64,000 bases of DNA from RHKK01 sp964596245 (lineage in GTDB: Bacteria > Patescibacteriota > Patescibacteriia > 2-12-FULL-60-25): positions 1 through 64,000 of the forward strand of contig CAZQSK010000003.1 of the NCBI GenBank assembly GCA_964596245.1, in the 5' to 3' direction. This document shows, one piece after another, positions 32,498 to 42,600 of the stretch. How positions within the stretch are numbered: position 1 is the stretch's first letter; each line of letters begins with the position of its first letter. Both the position numbers and the translations under genes were made by a program. Below the pieces are notes generated by a model, which ran no database searches, was not told the DNA's origin, and saw only the letters and a program-made list of their open reading frames with translations.

Positions 32498-33921
32498 TGT
32501 CACCCAAGAAAGTCCCTGCCAAAAAGCCGTTCGCCAAGGCCGCTCCGGCTCCTGTCGTCGCCCCTGTAGCCGGCGCAGCCGCCGCTACCGCCGCCGTTCC
32601 ACCGGTGGACACCTTCGTGCCCAAGAAGGGCATGCAGCCGATCCAGACCGTACGTGGCATGCGCGATTTATTGCCGGGTGATCAGCACTACTGGCGTCGC
32701 GTGAATGAATTGGCGGACGAAATTGCGGTTGCATACGGCTTTGAGCGAATCGACACCCCGATTGTGGAGGAAACCCCTTTGTTTATTCGCGGTGTGGGTC
32801 GCTCAACGGACATTGTTGAAAAGGAATTGTATTCCTGGGAAACCCCGGGTGGAGAAAACGTCTCTTTGCGTCCTGAGGGCACGGCTCCTGCCGTTCGCGC
32901 ATTCGTGCAGCATGGCATGTTGAACCAGCCGCAACCGGTGAAGCTTTGGTACACGGGCCCGATGTTCCGCTATGACCGCCCGCAAGCCGGACGCTTCCGC
33001 CAGTTCTACCAGCTCGGTTTCGAAGTTATTGGTGATGCTGATCCGGTAATTGATGCGCAGCTCATGGTGATTGGTTGGGCTTTTCTCAAAAAGCTCGGCG
33101 TTGATGCAACCGTGCGCGTGAACTCGCTTGGTTCTGCCGAATCCCGCACCAATTATAAGAACGCGCTTGTTGCATACTTCCGCTCCAAGAAAGCCAAGCT
33201 TTCTGAAGATGACAAAAAGCGTTTGCTGAAGAACCCATTGCGTTTGCTTGATTCCAAGGATCCGGCCATTCAGGAATTGAAAGCCGAAGCACCGCAGATC
33301 GTGGATTGGCTCGATGAAGATTCCAAGTCGCATTTCATGCGCGTGCTTGAGTATCTTGATGAAGTCGGTGTGCCGTATCAGCTTGATCCGTACTTGGTGC
33401 GTGGTCTCGACTACTACAACAAGACGGTATTCGAATGGTACGCCAACACGGATGATCAGGAATTGGCACAGAGCTCACTCGGTGGTGGCGGTCGTTATGA
33501 CAGCCTTGTCGAATTGCTTGGAGGTCGCCCGACATCGGCTGCCGGTTTCAGCTTTGGTCTCGACCGCATCGTCTCGCGCGTAAAAGATACGCAGCCTTCA
33601 TCCACGATTGGATTGAAGCAGGATGTCTTCATCGCTCAGCTCGGTGAGCTTGGTCGCAAAAAGGCTTTGGCTTTGTTCGAAGAGTTCCGAGAGGCCGGTA
33701 TTCCGATCGGTGAAGCCTTTTCCAAGGCCAATATCAAACAGCAGATGGAAATCGCCAACCGCCGCGGCGCCAAGTGGGTGATCGTGATCGGCCAAAAGGA
33801 AACGCTTGATGGAACGGCTATCATCCGCGATATGGACGCCGGATCGCAGGAAATCGTGGACGTGAAGAAGGTGGTGCACGAAATTAAGAAGAAGTTGGGT
33901 CGTGTGGTCGCGGCAGAGTAG
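32497..33921 (+). CDS. hisS: Histidyl-tRNA synthetase
   Basis: The 474-residue class II synthetase charges tRNA-His. The catalytic core starts at about residue 50 (QTVRGMRDLLPGD), with motif 2 MFRYDRPQAGRFRQFYQLG and the histidine-binding LVRGLDYYNKTVFEW; the C-terminal anticodon-binding domain is complete. The first 47 residues are a Lys/Pro/Ala-rich low-complexity extension not usual for HisRS. The start is placed at the only ATG after the gap flank; an internal start near residue 46 (MQPIQTVRG) is the alternative. Confidence 0.94.
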   Translation: MSPKKVPAKKPFAKAAPAPVVAPVAGAAAATAAVPPVDTFVPKKGMQPIQTVRGMRDLLPGDQHYWRRVNELADEIAVAYGFERIDTPIVEETPLFIRGVGRSTDIVEKELYSWETPGGENVSLRPEGTAPAVRAFVQHGMLNQPQPVKLWYTGPMFRYDRPQAGRFRQFYQLGFEVIGDADPVIDAQLMVIGWAFLKKLGVDATVRVNSLGSAESRTNYKNALVAYFRSKKAKLSEDDKKRLLKNPLRLLDSKDPAIQELKAEAPQIVDWLDEDSKSHFMRVLEYLDEVGVPYQLDPYLVRGLDYYNKTVFEWYANTDDQELAQSSLGGGGRYDSLVELLGGRPTSAAGFSFGLDRIVSRVKDTQPSSTIGLKQDVFIAQLGELGRKKALALFEEFREAGIPIGEAFSKANIKQQMEIANRRGAKWVIVIGQKETLDGTAIIRDMDAGSQEIVDVKKVVHEIKKKLGRVVAAE

Positions 33922-33943
33922 GGGCGTATTGCAATACGCCCCT
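33920..33943. repeat. 24-bp perfect palindrome
   Basis: The arm AGGGGCGTATTG and its exact complement form a 24-bp palindrome at the hisS stop codon. No T run follows, so it is not a standard terminator. From memory, similar GGGGCGTATTGCAATACGCCCC palindromes are dispersed repeats in several phyla. Confidence 0.75.
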
Positions 33944-33947
33944 GCGG

Positions 33948-33976
33948 TTGACAGGGATTCAGGTTTTGGCTAATAT
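33948..33976 (+). promoter_or_regulatory. Promoter of rpsU
   Basis: TTGACA (33948-33953), a 17-bp spacer and TAATAT (33971-33976), near consensus. The leader is about 55 nt and contains AAAGGAG before the ATG, so this native gene uses a Shine-Dalgarno sequence. Confidence 0.85.
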
Positions 33977-34036
33977 TCGGGCCGACAAACCGACCTCTAA
34001 TTCGGCTTGATCTTATCCAGAAAGGAGCGTGTCTAT

Positions 34037-34285
34037 ATGGTAGAAGTCAAGAAAAAGAAGAACGAGACCTTTGACGCGCTGCTTCGCCGCTTTCAGCGTC
34101 GTTTTCAGTCGTCCGGCAAACAGATCGAGTCCAAGCGTCGTCGTTTTCATGACGGTGGCCAAAACAATACGCAGCGTCACGAGAGTGCCCTGCGTCGTGT
34201 CACCAAGGGTTCCGAGTTCGCCTATCTGACGAAGACCGGCCAACTCAAGGAAGACCCGAAGAAAAAGAAGTACGGCCGTCGTTAA
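34037..34285 (+). CDS. rpsU: Small-subunit ribosomal protein S21
   Basis: The 82-residue basic protein has the S21 pattern ETFDALLRRFQRRFQSSGKQIESKRRRF and a basic tail (KKKKYGRR). The start at 34037 has AAAGGAG nine bases upstream. Transcription is from a near-consensus promoter to a strong terminator. yqeY follows, a common pairing. Confidence 0.88.
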   Translation: MVEVKKKKNETFDALLRRFQRRFQSSGKQIESKRRRFHDGGQNNTQRHESALRRVTKGSEFAYLTKTGQLKEDPKKKKYGRR

Positions 34286-34301
34286 TTAACGCGTCCGTCT
34301 C

Positions 34302-34339
34302 AAATAGCAAGTACCAAAACGGTACTTGCTATTTGTTAT
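34302..34339 (+). terminator. Terminator after rpsU
   Basis: A perfect 14-bp stem, AAATAGCAAGTACC with GGTACTTGCTATTT, around a five-base loop, followed by GTTATT. The tail is only moderately T-rich. Confidence 0.75.
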
Positions 34340-34362
34340 TCGGTACTTGATACTTGGCGCGT

Positions 34363-34800
34363 ATGACCACACTCGAACGTATTGAGCAGGATTTCAAGGC
34401 CGCCATGAAGAACCGCGACGAATTCGGACTGTCGGTGATTCGTTTGACGCGCACGGCTCTCAAGAACAAGCAAATCGACTTGATGCATGAGCTGACCGAA
34501 GCCGAAGCTCAGGCCGTGTTGAAGACGATGGTGAAGCAGTATCAGGATGCCCTGAATGATTTTCAGAATGCAGGCCGTATGGACCTTGTGGAAAAGCAGC
34601 AAAAGGAAATCGATCTCATTAACCAATACCTTCCGGCCAAAATGGCGCCTGAAGAGCTGGAAAAAATCGTGCGAGAGGCCGTTTCTGGCATGTCGGCAAG
34701 TGATATGGGCAAAGCCATGGGCGCAGCCATGAAGGCTGTGGATGGAAGGGCTGATGGAAATGAGGTTCGGACGATTGTGCAACGAGTGCTGGCAGGGTAG
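34363..34800 (+). CDS. GatB/YqeY domain protein
   Basis: The 145-residue YqeY-type protein (TTLERIEQDFKAAMKNRDEF, LSVIRLTRTALKNKQID, INQYLPAKMAPEELEKIVREAV, GKAMGAAMKAVDGRADGNEVRTIV) resembles the tail domain of GatB and may bind tRNA. The start is the ATG at 34363. Its stop codon is part of the -10 box of the next gene. Confidence 0.9.
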   Translation: MTTLERIEQDFKAAMKNRDEFGLSVIRLTRTALKNKQIDLMHELTEAEAQAVLKTMVKQYQDALNDFQNAGRMDLVEKQQKEIDLINQYLPAKMAPEELEKIVREAVSGMSASDMGKAMGAAMKAVDGRADGNEVRTIVQRVLAG

Positions 34801-34803
34801 AAT
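34798..34803 (+). promoter_or_regulatory. -10 box of the surface-protein locus
   Basis: TAGAAT ends six bases before the ATG at 34810 and contains the yqeY stop codon. The -35 is not clear. Confidence 0.5.
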
Positions 34804-34809
34804 AGGCTC

Positions 34810-36690
34810 ATGCTTGCGCGACGGACTTTTTTTCGCTGTTTCGCCAACGCGTTTTGCGTCTTTGCCTTGATGCTCGCCGTGCAGCCGGCGGCAGTTTTTG
34901 CGCAGGCTCCGGATACGACCGGATTGAACGCGGTTGGGAATGCCGCCGGCATCGCGAGTGGAACAACCGACCTCTACACCATCATCGGGCGCATCATTAA
35001 TGTGGCGCTTGGTTTTGTTGGCGTCATTCTGCTCGGCATCCTTTTATATGCAGGATACGAATGGATGACATCAGGCGGAGACGAGAAGCAAGTCACCTCT
35101 GCGAAGACTCGTATCCGAAATGCGGTGGTCGGTCTCGTCATCATCACTTCCGCCTTTGCCATCACGAATTTCATTTTGAATGCCTTGTTGGGCGCGACGG
35201 GCGGCGGCGGGTTTTTTGGCGGTGGTCCCGGAGGTGGTCCCGGTGGTTTTGGTTTTCCGGGTGCTTCCGGCTCTTTGGGTGGCGGCATTGTCGAGATGCA
35301 TGTCCCGCAACGTGATGCCACGGGCGTTCCGCGTAACACAGCCATTGTCATCACCTTTAAGGAGCCGATTCTTGTCCCATCCTTTATTAAGGATTACACC
35401 GAAGCAACGTCTTCTACGACAATCGGCATCAATAGTGATGCGGTGAAGGTGTATCCGGTTGGTCGCCGTGAAGCAGCTTTGACGACGGCTCAGGCCCGCG
35501 TGCGTGTGACGGCTGACCACAAGACATTCGTTATTCGTCCGGTGGAATATCTCGGTAGTCCGACACAAAATACAAACTATACAGTCGAACTCGTGGGTGG
35601 CCGCTCCAGCGCTTCAGCGCCTACCACCGTTTTGTTGGAAGATGGGACCGCGGCCTTTGGTGGCGCCTTCGCTTCCGGTTATCGCTGGAATTTCGAAGTC
35701 TCGACCATCGTCGATACAACTCCGCCGCGTGTGACAACCGTGATTCCGCGCGCCGGTGGTCGTTTTGCGCCGAACATTATCGTTCAAGCAAGCTTTGACG
35801 AAGCAATTGATCCGACATCAGCTTCCGGTTTGTGGAACGGTTCCGGGTTCACCAATATCCGTGTTGCGGCTACGCCTGCCGCCGGGGGAGCGACCACGCG
35901 TCCAAATGGCGAATTCCGCATCTCCAACCAATATCGAACGGTTGAATTCGTTTCCGATCTCGCCTGTGGCACCAACTCTTGTGGCCGCACCGTCTACTGC
36001 TTGCCGAGCGACAACAGTATCGCCGTCGAGATTTTCTCGCCTTCATTGTCGGATACGCCGCCGCTCGCCGCCTACACCGCTTCGGGATATGACGGCATCG
36101 CTGACATGGCCGGCAATGGTCTTGATGGAAACGGCGACGGCACCTCACAAGGCTCCGAATCCGACGCCGTCGCAGGCGATGACCGTTATGGTTGGACATT
36201 TGGCACCAGCGATGCGCCGAATCTGACGGCGCCGACGATCAAATCGACCATTCCGACAGCCGGAGATCTTGCATCATCGAGCAATGTCCCGCTTGATCAG
36301 AAGCCGTCGGCAACCTTTGATACGATTTTGCAATCTTCAACCGTGAATACGGAGAATGTCTTGATCCGTACGAACGAAGCCGCGGAATTAGCCGACACCT
36401 TCTGGTGGACGCTTTCGCAGGATTTCTTGACCGCTGCCGGGGTCCCGGCGGGTGTGGGTGATGAACCAACGCAAGGTCAGCTCTCAATCTCGCATCGTAT
36501 TTACAGCCCGGCGACATCAACCGTATCCGTTCCGGTATACCAACCGCTGATGCGCTCTGGTTTGCAGAACGTGTACCAGAACTGTTTCAACCCGGCCGCA
36601 TCCGAAACGTGTCGCGCCGACAGTTCCAATCCGAACTGTTGCGACGGTCGCGTGCAGCGTGACGGTTGCCCGGCTCCCAGATCACCATAA
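34810..36690 (+). CDS. Surface protein with VirB2/TrbC-like N-terminus and Ig-like domains
   Basis: The 626-residue protein has a signal peptide (to about AVFAQ, residue 32), then two hydrophobic helices (IIGRIINVALGFVGVILLGILLYAGYEWM and AVVGLVIITSAFAITNFILNALLG) in the layout of VirB2/TrbC pilins. A Gly-rich linker follows (FFGGGPGGGPGG). Next come SbsA-type Ig-like domains (GVPRNTAIVITFKEPI; PNIIVQASFDEAIDPTSAS) and a Cys-containing end. Its N-terminus is clearly paralogous to that of the 3245-residue protein next to it. It is probably a displayed adhesin or a pilus-linked structural protein; the function is inferred. Confidence 0.8.
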   Translation: MLARRTFFRCFANAFCVFALMLAVQPAAVFAQAPDTTGLNAVGNAAGIASGTTDLYTIIGRIINVALGFVGVILLGILLYAGYEWMTSGGDEKQVTSAKTRIRNAVVGLVIITSAFAITNFILNALLGATGGGGFFGGGPGGGPGGFGFPGASGSLGGGIVEMHVPQRDATGVPRNTAIVITFKEPILVPSFIKDYTEATSSTTIGINSDAVKVYPVGRREAALTTAQARVRVTADHKTFVIRPVEYLGSPTQNTNYTVELVGGRSSASAPTTVLLEDGTAAFGGAFASGYRWNFEVSTIVDTTPPRVTTVIPRAGGRFAPNIIVQASFDEAIDPTSASGLWNGSGFTNIRVAATPAAGGATTRPNGEFRISNQYRTVEFVSDLACGTNSCGRTVYCLPSDNSIAVEIFSPSLSDTPPLAAYTASGYDGIADMAGNGLDGNGDGTSQGSESDAVAGDDRYGWTFGTSDAPNLTAPTIKSTIPTAGDLASSSNVPLDQKPSATFDTILQSSTVNTENVLIRTNEAAELADTFWWTLSQDFLTAAGVPAGVGDEPTQGQLSISHRIYSPATSTVSVPVYQPLMRSGLQNVYQNCFNPAASETCRADSSNPNCCDGRVQRDGCPAPRSP

Positions 36691-36692
36691 CC

Positions 36693-39600
36693 ATGAAGCT
36701 CTTTCGCTCCTTCGCCTTCGCGGCGCTCGCAGTCCTGTCCTTAGCGGCAGGTTCTCTGGCATTTGAAGCCCGACCGGTTTTAGCCCAGGTCGACACGGCT
36801 GGTTTGAACGCGGTCGGTTCTGTGACCGGTCTCTCGGCCGAAGATCCGCGTTTGATTGCCGCACGTGTCATCAACGCCGCGCTTGGGTTGCTCGGTATCG
36901 TGATGTTGGTGTTGATTTTGTACGCGGGTTTTTTGTGGATGACATCGGGCGGGAGCGAAGAGCAGGTGTCGCGTGCCAAAGCGATCTTGCGTAATGCCAT
37001 CATCGGCGTCGTTATCATTTTGATGTCTTGGGCGCTGACGACGTTTGTTATTAATGCCCTTATTGGTGCGACGACAGGTGGCGGTCCCGGAGGCGGTGGT
37101 GGGGGAGGTGGCCCGGGCGGCGGTGGTGTTTTGCCGGGCGGCGGTGGTGCCTCATCTTTTCAGTTGCAGTCGATCAGCCCGAGGGGCGCAGTTTCCATTC
37201 GTAATATCGAAGTACGTTTTATTTTTACGCGTGATGTTCAGGTGAGCTCCGCTTCATCTTCCATTACGATCTTGCGCGCTTCAGACAGCGCGCCGGTTGC
37301 CGGTACGGTTGCGGTTTCCGGTGCGGTCGTGACCTTCACGCCTGCGGCCACTTGTCCGGCTCCGAATGAAGCGCGTCGCTGTTTTGATGCGGATACGGAA
37401 TACATCGCGCGCGTTTCAACATCCTTGCGCTCTACCGGTAGCACGGCCTTGGTGTGTGGCGGTTTTGCTCCGGTGTGTGAAGCGCGTTTCACGACCGGTT
37501 CATTGGTTGATACGGCTCCGCCAACGGTGACCATTCTTTCTCCGTTGGATGGGCAAAGTGTTCCGGCGGATGATTTGGTCTTGATTGAATCACGCGCGAC
37601 CGATGATGCCGGCGTTTCGTTTATTGAATCATCCGTGAACGGCTCGGTTGTCGGCACCGGATCTTCTTCTGCAACCGTGCGGGATTTGAGCGTGACGGTT
37701 GATTGGGACACGAGTGGCGTGAGTTCGGGCGCGAAGCTTCTCATGTCACGCGCGTATGACATTGATTCGAACCAAGCAGATAGCGCGTCGATTTCGGTCG
37801 TTGTGCGCCCGCGTCACTGCTTCAACGGCACACGCGATGCCGATGAAACCGATGTGGATTGCGGTGGTGCCGCGTGTGGAGCGTGTTCCGGCGGCGTTTG
37901 TACAACGGGTTCCGCCTGTGCGAGCGGCGTATGTACGGCGGGCGTGTGTGTCGAGCAGCCGGTGATCACTTCCGTATCTCCGGATGACGGTCGACCCGGC
38001 ACTCTCGTGTCCATTTCCGGTGTGAACTTTGGCCCGGTCGGTGGGACGGTGACGTTTGCGGATGGACGCACGGCCACACCTCCGGCCGCCTGTTCCGTGG
38101 GCTCGAGCTGGACACCGACGCTTATCATTGTGGCTGTGCCTGAGGGGGCTATCGATGGTCCGATTACTGTTCGTAATGCCGCTGGGCTGACTGATACGAC
38201 AAATGACGCGCGTGGACCGACGCTCGACAACTTTGACGTGAATGATGTTCAGCATCCGGGTTTGTGTGCCGCTGTTCCCGGAGCGGGGGAGGCTGGTACG
38301 CGTTTTGAATTGCGTGGTGTGGGTCTTGGCTCCTCTTCTGACCGCGTCCTCTTCAATGATCGTGAAGTTTCCTCTTTCCTTTCCTGGTCCGATTCCACCA
38401 TCGCGTTGAATGCGCCTGCCTTTAGCCCGGCAACGTATGCGGTAAAGGCGCGCGTGGCAGGAGCGGAATCAAACGCAGTTTCATTCCGTATTGATGAGCG
38501 TGTAGTTGTAGATGCTCCGGTGATCGACAGTGTTTCACCCGATAACGGTCCGATCAGCGAATACATCACCTTGCAAGGTCGTAACTTTGGATCACGCATC
38601 GGTCGCGTCTTGTTCCTGCGCGGCGGTGGTCAGGGGATTGCGGATACGGACTTCCCGGCCGAATGTTCCACCGCGTTCTGGAGCGATCGTTCCGTGACGG
38701 TGAAGGTTCCGCGCACGTTCCGTGAGGGTTTGGGCGATACGGCTTTGACGACTGGGGGATGGAAGGTGGTGCTTGAGCGTCAGGATGCGGTGCAGAGCAA
38801 TCAAGCTGATTTCAATGTAACGACCGGCGAAGCGCGACCGGGTATTTGTGCGATTCGTCCGGCTGCGGGCCCTGTCGGAACGCCGATCGAGATTATTGGC
38901 GAACGTTTCGGCGCTCTCGCTACGGGCCAGAGCACCTTTGCAGGTGCGAGCACTCGTTTGCCGATGTCGGTCGCGGCAAGCGATTGGAGCGCGACGAGCA
39001 TCAAGGGTCGCGTGCCAGCTGGTTCGCAAACCGGTGACGTTCGAGTGCGTCAGGGATCAACCGATTCCAACGGAGTGAATTTTGCGGTTCGTAACTGTAA
39101 TGAAGATGCGTCGATTTGTGGCGGTGCCGAAGTATGTTGCCGCAGCGGCGCCTGTTCCGTCGGCGGTTCGTGTCCGGCCTCATCTCCGACGGCTGAATTC
39201 GCTTGGACGCTTTCCACGGGTTTGTTGCCGGTAAATCCGCGCGTGATCGAGGAATGTTCTCCGGATCGCCCGGCATCGCCGTCTCCGTGGGCCGGTCGCA
39301 GCGGCGGAAATCGCGCATGCGTCAATTCAGATTTGTTTATCCGTTTCACCACGCCGCTGAATCCGGCGTCGATTGTGCTGTCCGGTCCTACGGCCTCATT
39401 CGTGGTGCGTCGCTGTACGGGTGCGGCCGAGAATCCGTGTGCCACGGCAGGCGATCCGGTCACGTTAGCGGCCGGTTATCCGCGTATTGCGGTTGATGGT
39501 GACCCTTCAACGGGAACCGGCTACGTTATTTTCCGCCCTGCAACCAACTGGGAAGGCTCGGCTACCTATCAGGTGATTTTGACCACGGGCATCCGTTCGA

Positions 39601-42600
39601 ACACCAATGTCCCGATGTTGCAGGACTATACATTTACGTTTGGGACGCGACCCGCAGCAGAGACGTGTCGCATTGGCACCGTGAGCGTGTTACCAGGAAC
39701 GGCAACACTGAACGATATCGGTGAGACGCGCGGCGTCTCAGCCATGCCGCGTTCAGCCGATGATATTTGTCTCAACTTGCGTGCTGACGCCTATAACTGG
39801 AATTGGAATACGGAAAATAGCCGCGTGGATGTGACGACCGATGTTCAGGTGCTGCCGGATGGCAGCTCGCGTGGGTTGGAGAATCAGACGGCGACCGGAC
39901 GCAGCGAGACGGGTGCGACACCGACGCGCGTTCGCGCATCCGTGACGCAATCGGGTGAAACGATTACGGGTTCGTCCGATTTCTTCGTTCGTTTGCAGCC
40001 GCCACGTGTGACCGCGTTTGGACCGAATTGTGATCAGGCGTGCGTGAATGCGGCTATTTGGGCGCGTTTCAATGTGCCGATGGACGAAGCGTCCATGAGC
40101 GCAAGCAACTTCAGCTTGCGTCGTTGTACAAATGAGAATTGTCTTACCTACGACCTGACACTCGATCTTTCCCGCGCCGACATCAGTCTCACGGCGGCAC
40201 CCGCGAGCACGGATCCCGCTCGCACGTATTTGGTTGTTGAGCCGACGCGACCTGGTCCGGGTGGCACGGTCGAGACTTTGCTCGAGGCCGGACGTTTCTA
40301 TCGCTTCACCATTCGCGGCGGTGATTTGACGGGCATTCGTTCACAGAGCGGATTGCCGCTCTCCGGTTTGAATGATCCGGATGGATTCTCGTGGACATTC
40401 CGCGCCAAGCAGGGTGATGACGCGCGTTGTGCCACAGCTCGCGTGGAAGTCACGCCGGGTGAGAAATACGAGTCAACCGTAACAGCTCGACAGTTATTCA
40501 CTGCTCGACCGGTGGCCGCTCCGGATGCGTGTAACAGCGAAGGCTCGCCGCTCATCAGCGATCGTAACTACAGCTGGACTATCGATCAGACCGGCATTGT
40601 TTCCCAGTATGTAAACGGTGGAATTGGAACCGAGGCGCTTCCCGGTTTGCTTGATACAACCAATGAATTACCAGCTGGCTGTTCCGGTCGTTGTATCAAC
40701 ATGGGTTCGGATGGTGTGGATGGTCGTACGGCTTCGTGTGGAAACGGCATGATCGAAACGACCGATGCGCGTTATTGCGTTGCGGGCCGTACACCGGCAG
40801 GGGACGCATGTCGTATTTTGCCGGCTGGTTCGAAGGGTGCGGAAGAATGTGATGATGCGACCACCGCATGCGGTTCAGATTGTCGTTGGCGTCCTGTTAC
40901 GGGCGGCACCTGTGGAAACGGCGTTGTGAATCGTGGCGAACAGTGCGATTTGGGTCCGACAGGTGGTCGTGGCTGTAGTGCGGATTGTCAGTTGCTTGGC
41001 TCACGAGCGGGTGGTTCGACATGTGGTAACGGCGATATCGCGGCCGGTGAAGCCTGTGATGATGGCAACACTTCAAGCGGTGATGGCTGTAGCGCCGACT
41101 GTTTGCATGAGGGCTCGACTCGCGTCCGTGCCTTGTGTGGCAACGCTCGTTTGGAAGCGGGTGAAGCATGTGAACGTCCTGCGGCCGGTGCGGCATTCCC
41201 GTCGGGCTGTAATACGACCACGTGCTTGAATGTGGGAACGTCCGCTCCGATTTGTGGCAACGCAACGCGTGACGCCGGTGAAGATTGTGATGACGGCAAC
41301 ATTATTTCCGGTGATGGTTGCAGCACCTCTTGTTTGGCTGAAGGTTCTTCTGCTGGATACGGTGCGCCGTCTTTTTGTGGGGACTCGGTACGCGGTCGCG
41401 GTGAAATGTGTGAATCGGCTGCCGCCGGCGATGGTCGCCAAGACTCAGTACAGCTGGCTGAAATCGTGGGTGAGGCCGAACCGGGTGCGGATGGTCGCAT
41501 GAGTTCGCAGTTGCGTGCTGAGTATGATTTGCAGCGCGGTCAGGCTACGTACGGTTTGCAATGTGGATTCCGTGAGGAGACCTCCTGTGCGCCGGGTACG
41601 GGTTTGGACGCGCGCGGATGCTGTGCCCCGCGTCCGCGTTTGAATGGTCAGTATCCGTTGGGTGGGGAAACAAATGTCTGCCGCAACGCGCTTATTTCCG
41701 GAACCTTTGACGTGTTGATGGAAGAAGGGTCGCTTCAGACGAACTTTGTCGTTGCTCGTGAAGTCGCCGGTGCCGCCTGTGGACCGGATGAGCAGCTCGT
41801 GGTTCGCATTGAAGACTACGATTCAAGCACGGGCATTCGCGGTTGGTTTAATCATGTATGGCGCCGTTTGATGACATGGTTCACACCGAAGCCGACGCAG
41901 GCGGCCTGGTGTGCCGGATCTGTTCGCGGTCGTCTTGCCTTTGAGCCGGCTGGAACGGGTACCAAAGCCAGCTTCACCTTGGAGCGAGCATTAGCTGCCA
42001 CGACGCGCTACCAAGTTCTGTTCCGTGGTGACACGAACTTGGCTGATAACGGTGACACCACGCGTCGAGTCGGTGTGAAGAGCCGTCGTGGCGTGGTTGC
42101 GGATGGAAATTTCCTGTGGGATTTCACGACGGGTGCGCGTCTTTGTTCCGTCACGGCGATTGAAGCACGTGATACGAATGCCGACTCGCCAAACTTGTTC
42201 ACGCGCCAGGCCGAATCACACTTATATTCCGCTCAAGTTATTTCATTGCAGGATGGTCGCAGCGTCGCATTGTCTCCGGTGGCCGAGTACACCTGGGTCT
42301 GGGAACCGTGGATCGCTTCGAACCGCGAATCACTTCAGGCCGAGGTCGGTTCGGCAGCCGGTACGGAAAATCGTTCGAATGTGAGCGTTGTCGAGCCTCC
42401 GAAGAACGGATCTTCCTTTATCGAAGCCGGTATCCGCATTGTGCGTGATGATGTGAACGTTCCGAGTACCACTGGCCGTTTGGTGAAGGGGAGTCAGATG
42501 GCCCAGGTCTTGTTGTGTGATAACCCGTGGCCGTCGTACGGGTTTGCGCCGTTCAGCGAGGTTTCTGGTCATCCGTCGCTTGCATTGCTTGGTTCATCGC

